Origin: Gnetum montanum
Taxonomy: Eukaryota; Streptophyta; Gnetopsida; Gnetales; Gnetaceae
Length of the DNA stretch: 64,000 nucleotides
Assembly (NCBI GenBank): GCA_015680685.1
Contig: MNCI01009376.1
Location: 490,297 to 554,296, forward strand
Direction: 5' to 3'
Shown here: positions 55,146-64,000 of the stretch, piece after piece
Position numbering within the stretch: position 1 is the stretch's first letter
Layout: each line of letters begins with the position of its first letter
Program-made: the position numbers and the translations under genes
Notes under the pieces: model-generated
What the model was told of the DNA's origin: nothing
Seen by the model: only the letters and a program-made list of their open reading frames with translations
The model's database searches: none

Positions 55146-58100
55146 ACACATCCTTTTTAGGTCTTAATTACACTTCCCTTTTGCATCTTGTTATAATAAT
55201 CTCATGATTAGTTATGTAGAGAGATTGTCTTCATTATGTAGCTACACCATTTGAAAATAGGGAAGTTAGAATCACCCATTTTGATATTTTCCTCAACCTT
55301 GTTAGCAAAAATGAACCTTAGTTTAAGAGTTAAGAGGTTATCAAGTTTTGTGATCAATATTAAATTCCTTTGGTATGGTTTTCTTTTCCTTCTCTAACTC
55401 CTCCTCCTATATAATTTCCTTTCTATTATTAACATATTAGTGAGAATTGAGTGATTTTATTTCATTTTGATAAGGGTGTATTAAGTGTTTCACTAGCATA
55501 AGGTAAGAACATTATCACTTCCATCCTTTTGGACATCTTGTATGTAAGATATAGCCATGTCCCCATTCTATTGTACAACATTGTTTTCATGACCATTGTA
55601 TTGGTGATATCCTAATATTCTTCCCTCATCCTCTTTCTTTTCTTTCCTTCTTTTGTAGGTACATCATCAAATCATCATCTCTTTTCTTGATGAATCCTAC
55701 TTCAATATCCTAGTAACATCCAACATGAGGAGATAATATTGTATATATCACTCTTACTCTAAAGACCCCTTACCTCTGGGTATTCTTGTGGTTTCAATCC
55801 TTTATGTTTTGTTTACTAGCCTATGTCCATGCTTATTAACCCCTTTTCTTATATTTATCATGTTTGCGATGTGAGCTATGTGCCTAGTTATGTCCTTTTA
55901 AATGACCTTTTACTTTTTAATATATCTTAAGGTCTTATTTTCTTTTTGGTTTTCTTTGAATTTTATTTATTTTAAATGTTATTCCATGTGATAGCATTTT
56001 TTATATTTTTTAAATAATTTTAATATTTCATTAGTTTTGTATTTTAGCATTTTTGGAATTTGACTTTAATTTTAGCACTTGCACACAAATTCTTTTTTTT
56101 TTGGAGTTTTGAAATAGTAGGTATTACTTTAAAAACTCCAAAAAAAATAGTAGTTTTGGGCACTAGATGGGCCATTAGCACATGGGGTACTACTTTGTTT
56201 TGATATGCTTTATTTGAATATTTGGCATTTCTGATAAAATTATATTTTTATATTTAATTTTTAATCTTTAAATTTTTTAGCTTGTGTTAGAGGGTCTCAT
56301 GCTCGCTTTTTGTTAACTATGCTTTTAACCTTAGACATTATTATTAGTATGGGCTTAGACATAGCTATCAACATGAGGGTAGACATAGTTATTAACTTTT
56401 TCATAAGAGAAGCTTATTATGCTAGTGATAGGCACCAGCCCATTTGACAGAAAGGATGTAAAAGGATTATTTTGAAATTATAATTTCTTCTTAATTTAGA
56501 TTTTCCAATGAGAGTTCATCTTGCCCAAAACTAACAAACCATTTCTAGAATATAAGCCTGATTAGAATTTCATGAGAGAATATTCTTTTGCCTTACCTCA
56601 CTGACCTATGAGAGATAGAGCTAGAGGGGGAAGCTCTACCAAATTAGAGAAAGAGTTAGAGCTAGATCTACGTTCTCAACTAGAACCTATAATAATTCAT
56701 TATTTCTAGATTTCATTTCAAATCTTGCTTAGATCCCATCATTAATTTATGAATTTTCTTGGGATTTGGAGCCTGTTTATGACATTAAAGTAATGCAAGA
56801 ATCATTGATGCAATATTGCCAACTTCAAGAAGGGTAATTTGGTATTTTTCTCCTTTGGGATTTGGTAATTTGATTAGTGCATATCCGTTTGACCTTTTTT
56901 AATTCTTTAGCAACTATTCGTCAATTTTCCTCATTGTCTCAAATTAGATTATTTTAATATTATTTTTTATAATTTGGATATTTCTACAATTTTATATCAT
57001 GCATTGGATTTTAGTCAATGTTTTGACCAAGTTTAATAACATTTTTACTAATTTTGATCATGTTTTTATTTTTTTTCCAATTCTACAAAAAATAAAATAA
57101 AATTTAGATATAGAATTATGGTTTCAAGTTATTTTTTCTATTTGTGATATTTGAAATGACTCTTGATGTTGACAACTCAAAAGGAAAAGTTGGTTAGCAT
57201 GTGAGCATAGACTATGAAGTGTCCTCTTTGGTCCATCACAATGCATCATGAGATCACAATAAATATTTTAATATACTTTTGGACACATCATGTGATATGA
57301 AGTAGCTTCTATTTAGTGATCCCTAACTTATAGGTAATAGAAAATTTAGAAAATGGCCAAAAACATAGTTTTTAAGTCTCTTAGAACACCTAAAAACCTG
57401 AAATTGATAACAAATGATACAATAGCAATTATGTAAGTCTAGAAGTATGGATTTTCATTTTGAAAATATTTTATATTTATTAGACATTCATCTAAACCTA
57501 CATTTTAGTTTTGACTTCTTTTATGAAAACATTTTATAATCTAGAATTTGGTCTTTCATCTCTTTTGATTTTATTTAGTGGTTGGATTTATCTTCCCATC
57601 ACCTAGGGCTCTTTTTATTTTTTGAATTTATTTGATTAAATTTCAATTTTGGTTTGGGAAACCATTTGATAAAATGTGGGTTTCAGACTTACCATTCATT
57701 TACATGTGGGTTTTGGATTCACCAAACATTTATATGTGGTTTTAGAGTTACCGATCATTTATATATGAGTGTAGACTTACTAATCATTTATATGTAGTTT
57801 TAGACTCATCAATTATTTCTATGTGAGTTTTAGACTCATCAATGATATGAAAATATGTGCATTTTAGTCTCACTAATCATTTGGAAAATTATGATTAGCT
57901 CATTCAATGGATTATGGAGGATGATGGAGTTTTTAGTTTGTAAGTATTTGGTACACTAGTTTTAATTGTTAGGATTATTTCTTCTTTATTTAGTGTTTGT
58001 ATTTGTTTGGCTAACACAGCTATTGCATGTACATGACTATCCACCTACATGGTACCTCCAACCAAAGTTATAAGAGAGTATTCTATTAGTTTGTTTAGCC

Positions 58101-58830
58101 TACTCAATCTTAGGATTGATTCTCTTGGTTTTTTTTTTATGATTTCTAGGTGATTATGATTGTAGTGATGGTGAGGATCTAGGAGAAGCTTTTGATGATT
58201 AATTTCATGTTTTAGAGAATTATAGTTTGATATTATGATTTCAGCTATATTTGATTCTATGCTATAATGATTAGCTAGGATTGTGAATTTGGAATATCTA
58301 TGAGATTGGTATTGTATTTTTTCCTATCTCATTTGTAAGCTACCTTTGATTTGAACTTTGGTTATACTATATAGTTCATTATGCATTTATTTTTTTGTTA
58401 GTTAATGCAAATTTAGGGCCAAATTCCTTTAGGATGTAAATGCTTATTCATTCAATTTGATATTTTTTTTATGTACTTATCTTGGATCATATGTTAAGCT
58501 CCATCTTTGTTTAGATATTTAGTGCTTTAATTTCAAGTATTATTTTCACATTATTGTTATTGTTAATTTTTGACTTTGGCAATAGGTTTCATCCTATTTT
58601 TGGTAGTGAATAGGTTAGGGTTGGTACACATTGGGCTATGTTCACTATCTTCATAATGTTTTTACATTTTGGTACATATTGTTTTGTTCTTGTATTGCTG
58701 CTTATTTATAGATGCCTACAGCTTTACTTAATATTCATTCAATGTTATTAAGAAACATTTTTTTTCTATGATTTAAGTTTCTATGTAGGTAATTCTTTTC
58801 TAGACTAATAATAATTAGTAGGATGTTACA
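55146..58830 (+). repeat. Region ending in the 5' LTR of gypsy element H; LTR start not found
   Basis: The right end, GGATGTTACA at 58821-58830, is an LTR end followed by a perfect PBS. The left limit cannot be set because the partner LTR is not in the window. The stretch contains a 29-30 bp tandem array at 57674-57850 and no coherent reading frame. Part of it may be unrelated spacer. Confidence 0.5.
57674..57850. repeat. 29-30 bp tandem array, six units
   Basis: Units start with ATGTGGGTTT or a variant and contain AGACTYACYAATCATTTAT. They are diverged but in register. Confidence 0.8.
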
Positions 58831-58833
58831 ATT

Positions 58834-58845
58834 TGGTATCAGAGC
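58834..58845 (+). other. Primer-binding site of element H
   Basis: Perfect TGGTATCAGAGC, complementary to the 3' end of initiator tRNA-Met, three bases after the LTR end. Confidence 0.88.
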
Positions 58846-58879
58846 TAAATATTTGACAAGTATTCTCAAATTTATGATG

Positions 58880-59395
58880 TAGGATGCTACCAAAAAGGAT
58901 ATTTGATACCTTGAATAGGAAAAATCCTAAGCAACCTAGGGGGAAAGTTTTGTAAAAATAATGCAATGAGGAAGATTTTTACTTATATGAGGAGCTACAA
59001 TAAGTCTAATGCTATAAATAGTGAGTAGTATCAAGATGATCATTCTAATACTAGTGAGAGGACGCCCATTAAGCAAGTACTCATGGAGCAATTTGAAAGG
59101 TTGAAACATCCATCTTTTGATAGTGCTAAAGATCTGGTAGTAGCATTAGAGTGGTTATGTGAGGTGGAAGAAGCTTTCCAGCTCATGGATTGTGCTTTAG
59201 TACAACAAACTTGATTGGTTTTCTATAAACATAAGGATGTAGCCAATCATTGGTGGTAGATAACCAAGGTTGCTAGAGCCTAGAAGTATGTAGAGGTGGA
59301 GTGGAATAAATTTGTTAGGACCTTCAAAGAGAGGTATATGTGATAGAAATCTTTCCAATTTTGAAGTAATGAGATTTATCATAGAGAATGTAATG
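58880..59395 (+). pseudogene. Gypsy gag, N-terminal part (element H)
   Basis: Plus-strand reading after the PBS. From about 59110 it gives FDSAKDLVVALEWLCEVEEA, FQLMDCALVQQT, VFYKHKDVANHWW and VEWNKFVRTFKERYM. This is the Retrotrans_gag order of chromovirus-type elements (F-x-G-x-x-D-P-x-x-A-x-x-W-x-x-x-V-E-x-x-F, then A-x-x-W-W, then W-x-x-F-x-x-x-F-x-x-x-Y). Stops interrupt it and homology ends near 59395, where an unrelated AT-rich sequence starts. The minus-strand frame at 59197-59382 is a shadow. Confidence 0.78.
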
Positions 59396-61679
59396 CAATG
59401 TTAAGTATATTACCAAGAACACATATATATATATCATTGCATTCAAGAAATATAAAAGAGATTATAATACATATGTTACAAGAAAAATCCCATGTTGCCA
59501 TGGTGTAAGATAGAAAAAATATTTATAATTTTATGTTTTAAATTTTTTTATGGATTTTACAGTTATAAGAAACAAAATGAACATAAACATACATGCATTG
59601 CAATCCCTCTTAGGGACAGGTGTAGCACCACATATGAAATTCAATAAAATGGCTCTTCATTATAATTGTAATGGCCCAATACCATGCCATATAGTTGTGA
59701 CCTCCTTGAATAAGGGAAAATCATCAAAACTTAAGAAAATGAGAATTAAATAAATATTTTTAGTATTTTAAAGTTTAAGGAATCAATGATAGATAAGGAA
59801 AAATCATAAGCTTTATTTACCATGTAAATAATACCTCTACATTGATCAAATGATTTTGGACCATGTAAGCAAGGATGAAATTTGACAGAGTCTAGCCACA
59901 CCTATGAAAGTAAGACACAAAGCACATATAAGACAAGAAGACCAATCAACTTACCCATGGAAGAAAGAACTCTTTATATAAATTAGATATCAGAAGTTCA
60001 AAGTAATGGAAATTATGTTAGGAAAATAACTAAGATATGTAAATGAGCTTATCGTAGATATTTATATTTTTTTTCATGAAAATAGAGGATGTTCATTAGA
60101 ATATAAGTGTCAATGGAGGCCCATAAATGCAACCTAAACTAAAATTAAATTAGACCTGGGAGTAGCTATGTTAGCATGCTTACACTAACGTAGGAGATGT
60201 GATAATGTAGGGTAGTTAATGCATCCTCTTTCCAAAATCACACTTTGTATATTAAATTCCAAATGTAAGCTGAGATTCAAGGAAGCATGCCAGTAGAATC
60301 ATAGGACATTTTAATGAAGGTTAAAATATTATAAAGAGCTTGGAATCATGTACACAACATTGGAGTGTGACATACAAGGCACAAGTGCATCTGGAAAGAC
60401 CAAGAAACTTGATCAAATACACTAGACTACAAAATCATGATACATGAAATATTTCCCCAAATCCAATGTTTATAATTGACATACAAGTTGCTACTAGATG
60501 CTACATCATTTCCTCATGGCTTGATAAAGCTAATTTTATAGTTTTAGCACTCAAGACACAAGGACTAGGAGTAGATACATAAGAAGCCTAATATGGAGGA
60601 ATTACAAATATATAGATACTTTGACATAAGATACATTACAAAATTACCACATTTAGAAGAGTTGTCCAAGGATTGATGGTTGAGAATAATAATCTTTTTG
60701 CATGCCTACAAGCTAAAGATTTCTCAAGCCTATTGGAATGATCTTTAAGAATTCTTTTGGCTTGTATTCAATTGGCACCTTTTTGTGCATGTTACTTACT
60801 TTTAGTTTTGGAACATAATTCTTTCATCTCTTGATCTTTCTTTTGAGAGAGGATCCTAGGTTTTTGATGCGATAGGTGTTCTTCAAGTGGAATTGAATGG
60901 TATTTTCTTCATGGGCCTTGGGAGTGAACTTGGCTAAACATGTTAAACCTAAAATAATGCTAAAATCCATGTGAAATATTTAAGCATTAAATTATCATTG
61001 AAAAATTATGCACAAGAGAAATGATAAATATAATTCCCAAAGAAAACATGGAAAACAAACTCGTAATCTAATGGTAAACACATACACGGGTGTGATGAAT
61101 AAGATAGAATCAAAAAACACATATTCAATAGTGTCTCCTCCATATGACTGACTTATGAGATACTACTCTTGAACAACATAGCTTAAATATATGCACCAAG
61201 GAATACATGAACAATAATTAAAGGTATGAATGTAGAAATCAATATGTTAAAAAGGCTTTAAAACATGTGATACCATCAACTAAGGAATTGAGGTATGAAA
61301 GACCATGAAGTATGTCATGATTAAATATTGAATCTATAATGAAAATACACAAGTAGAAAATAAAGGTGGAAGAAAATAGTCTTGGAAAAACCATTAGCCT
61401 CATCAATTTGCAACCATATATGTAGAAGACTAATCAAGAATCTTATGTTATGTAACCACCATCATTGTGGAAGTTAAGCTTGAGCTCACTTGATTATAAA
61501 GCCAAGCCATCAAGGATTCACAACTAGTTCCTCCTCATAGTGGGCACCTACCTTTCTTGCTCTTGTGAAATCTATTGATGGGATATCCATGGATTTCCAA
61601 TAACTATTGAGCCATTATCATTAAATAAGAATTTGTCCACCAAGATGGCTAAATCGTATTATCTACTTTGCTTGACTGA
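59396..61679. other. AT-rich spacer, no gene recognised
   Basis: No coherent frame on either strand and no recognised repeat end. A short (AT)n lies near 59421. The plus-strand frame 59550-59753 has no protein-like features I can point to. Confidence 0.4.
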
Positions 61680-62397
61680 TGATGAGTGACGAGGTACCCC
61701 TACACTCAACCATACGAATACAAGCGTAACATGCGTGATCCGGTCGAACTCCGCAGACTAAGTGCCTAGACGCCTCATGGAACACTTAAGGTTAATTATT
61801 CGTTGTCTTCCCAGCTTGCTTGTAGTTGTCACGGTGTATGGTTAAGTAATTCTGAGGTATATGATTTTTATGTCTTTTCTATTTTATCTCCTATGCTAGT
61901 GAGGTGAAGGGTTGAAGAGATTAATTAACTAAATCTAACTAACTAACTAAGCTATAATTAACCTAGTGTTAGCATCCGTTCCCACTTACCACTCACACCC
62001 TGAACTGATGCAACCATGGCTACCAAATGCTAGTCGTTGCTGGGATCACCATGCATAACGCACGTGCTCGAAGTGGTCGTATTGAGGCACTTAACTAGGA
62101 GAGAAGGGTTGAGAGAGATTTAATTCCTAATAAAGCATTTAAATGGAAACTAGTAAATAACAATAAATAAAGTTCCAATTAGCCTATTCCATGCACTGCA
62201 AGGTTTATCCAAGAAGTTCATCTTTATTTCTGTACACAAATATGTGTTCAGGTACAATATCTGCTCGAATAAAGATCCGTTCACTTTGGAGCTCCTACTA
62301 CGGGCACATGGAAAATATTCTATCTCTGGAGGGATCAAACTACCAGAGTTTCACTACGGTCTAATCCTACCATGGAAAACAAGGGAGAGTCGCCTCT

Positions 62398-62405
62398 TAT
62401 TTATA
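62398..62405 (-). promoter_or_regulatory. TATA box of the E-family LTR (E2)
   Basis: TATAAATA on the minus strand, same place as in E1. Confidence 0.6.
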
Positions 62406-62478
62406 GATATCGTGGTGCACCGCGATATCGCGTATGTGATATCGCGGTGGATGCGATATCGCGGCCCATGCGATATCT
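62406..62478. promoter_or_regulatory. GATATCG(CG) array, five sites in 73 bp
   Basis: Five GATATC sites, three of them within GCGATATCGC or TGATATCGCGG, lie immediately upstream of the TATA box in element direction. The array is the densest CpG cluster that I noticed in the window. Confidence 0.6.
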
Positions 62479-62488
62479 CATCCCATCA

Positions 62489-64000
62489 TACCCCCATGAC
62501 TGAATGAAAACTCATCCTCAAGTTCCTTACAAAATATTGGGAAGGTATGGGATTATTGACTCAATGAAACTAATGGAATGACATGTGAACGGATCATCAT
62601 TACAAGACAACATAAAATTGGTGTTCATGACAACAAGAGTGAACACCTTATTACATTGACATCAAGCCTTATTTGGTAGCTGAGAGAGAGAGAGAGAGAG
62701 AATTTTTGCTATTGCTAATGCCAAGATTACGCCTTTCGTCATCTATCTATAAGCGCGTCATCGATCTTGCTCCTTGCATAGCTGCTTCAACACCGCTCCA
62801 TTCCAAGTGTTCCCTCCAAATCCAATCTATTGTTGTATGGTTGCCATCTGCACACACAACAAAATTTTTATATTAGCAAGGGTAAATGAATTTCAATGTA
62901 GTTGATACCTTGCTTCGGTGAAAGGTCCATTTGCTAAGTTGTGGTATGGATGATACGGATCTGGAGATATAATAGTGGTGACTACCAAAGGTGTAGGGGT
63001 TAGGAGAAAATTGAAAAAATTGGGCCCCATACCCCCATGACTAATCGCGAACCTCCGGTAGCGATAGAATGGAGAAAGAAAAGGAATAAGAAGGATAGAT
63101 AAATGGGGACAACTAAAACATCGATGAGATGGATGTCAAGATGGATATGAAAAAAATAAAATCAATTGCAAAAATGTTAAGGGAAAGAATTTAACTGGTG
63201 CACCAAAGAGGAATGTTAGTGGGTCCTCTCCAAAGCAGGCTCATGCCCTTAATGCCTTGACAAACCCACATTCGAAGAGTCCGTAGGCCCTGGGAATGTT
63301 ATTTGGAACAAGAGTTAAATTCTTAACTGCAAGAATTTATGAAGAAGAAAACAATGCCTCAACCAAAATATATACACTAATGATACAACCAGTAATGAGG
63401 TGAATAATGGAGAGAAGGATGGAGAGAAGAGAATGGAATGGAGTCCCAAGAACAAGGTGGTGTACAGCCCCTTGTGTAGTTCATGATTAATGTGACTTAG
63501 TAAATCCCATTCCAAGTCTGGCCTCAAACAAACCACTTCCAGTGACTTCACATTAATACATTTAGCTAATCCATCCACTTGAATCTTTTAAAATGCCTTC
63601 TCCAGGAGCTACCACTATTTCAACAAAATGAACGAGAAGAGAATGGGAAGCAAGAAGGGCCTTAGTTAGAGGGAAAATTTTTATTTTTAGTTCCATAACC
63701 AGTGCTTGTAGCCCAAATGATTATTCTGTCTAAGGGGTGTGCTTTGAATTCTCATTGTTTTTTTTTTGTGTTTTATGTGTTTATGTGTGAGAACCACACC
63801 ATGCAAAGACTTTGTTATTTTTATTTGCTCAGCTTCCTAATAATTGGATAATGTCGAAATGGTAAGAAAACTCAAGAAGAAAAACATCCAAGCACCCAAG
63901 AGAATAGCCAACATAGATGCATCAAGTTCCCTTGAAGTCACACCCTTTTCAATCCTTGAGTCCTTCCTTAGTTTGAGAAATGCCTAGTCACCGATTCGTT
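62489..64000 (-). mobile_element. Internal 3' region of element E2, continuing past the window
   Basis: After the purine-rich GTCATGGGGGTA next to the LTR comes a module unlike E1: a short broken frame starting at ATG 62847 (MATIQQ, GGNTWNGAVLKQLCKEQD), preceded like ORF2 of E1 by TGCAG. From about 63208 on, the sequence aligns with the E1 spacer at about 29512-30300. E1 has 2.8 kb of ORF2 at this place; E2 does not. The remaining part, including gag, lies beyond the window. The (GA)n at 62679-62701 is inside this region. Confidence 0.62.

Larger units (their letters stand above)
61680..62488 (-). repeat. 3' LTR of element E2
   Basis: 809 bp, one base different in length from the E1 3' LTR (24789-25596), with the same termini (TGATGG... 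and ...CTCATCA on the minus strand). It keeps more CpG than its surroundings. TATA box at 62398-62405; GATATCG array at 62406-62478. Confidence 0.87.

Noticed and set aside
62673-62876. Plus-strand frame starting in the (GA)n
   Set aside because: A microsatellite frame without protein features, antisense to the E2 module.

Overview
This window is intergenic DNA from a large, repeat-filled plant genome. It is AT-rich and poor in CpG. It consists almost entirely of decayed retroelements, and nearly all broken reading frames carry TAG, TGA or TAA where CAG/CGA/TGG/CAA codons are expected, the pattern left by long-term deamination of methylated cytosine. The element types (Athila- and Tat-lineage and chromodomain Ty3/gypsy, Ty1/copia, RTE-type LINE with a matching SINE) are those of seed plants. 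The age and density of the copies suggest a giant-genome species, perhaps a gymnosperm, but the sequence alone does not name it. I see no intact host gene, tRNA, rRNA or CRISPR array.

Layout. 1-5135: a Tat-lineage gypsy element on the minus strand, cut by the window edge (protease, pre-protease region, gag, leader, 5' LTR with a 95-bp tandem array). 5136-6830: an unrecognised, spliced-looking plus-strand pseudogene. 6949-7445: a chromovirus-type LTR with primer-binding site. 7446-22140: an old Athila-like element (B) split between reverse transcriptase and RNase H by a complete 11.4-kb Athila-type element (A, 7709-19066). 22150-24788: Ty1/copia pol remnant, plus strand. 24789-33072: element E1, Athila-like LTRs, PBS and gag but no pol; in its place is a 929-codon frame with a helical, coiled-coil-like C-terminal half. 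An assembly gap (29056-29469) lies inside it. 33073-37851: AT-rich spacer holding a 5'-truncated RTE-like LINE and a SINE-like insertion, each with perfect target-site duplications, and an unrecognised fossil frame. 37852-44876: a second Tat-lineage element with two LTRs, gag and protease but no reverse transcriptase. 44877-45470: a second copy of the unrecognised spliced pseudogene. 46500-47650: tandem-repeat-rich spacer. 47735-51232: 3' half of a chromovirus (RT, RNase H, integrase, chromodomain, 3' LTR). 51233-52961: gag-protease of another gypsy element and a fragment of the Tat-type LTR. 54706-55145: another chromovirus LTR with PBS. 58830-59395: end of an LTR, PBS and gag start of a further gypsy element. 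61680-64000: element E2, a relative of E1 whose 3' module differs.

How the parts relate. E1 and the Tat element at 37852-44876 look non-autonomous: they keep packaging functions (gag, in one case protease) and cis signals (LTR promoter, PBS) but lack the copying enzymes, which autonomous relatives would have had to supply. The LTRs of both families carry short repeat arrays on the U3 side of a conserved TATAAATA box, probably regulatory. The most unusual item is the two-copy spliced pseudogene family (about 5257 plus strand, 45468 minus strand), in which the first exon is exactly 80 codons in both copies and is followed by a phase-0 intron of similar length.
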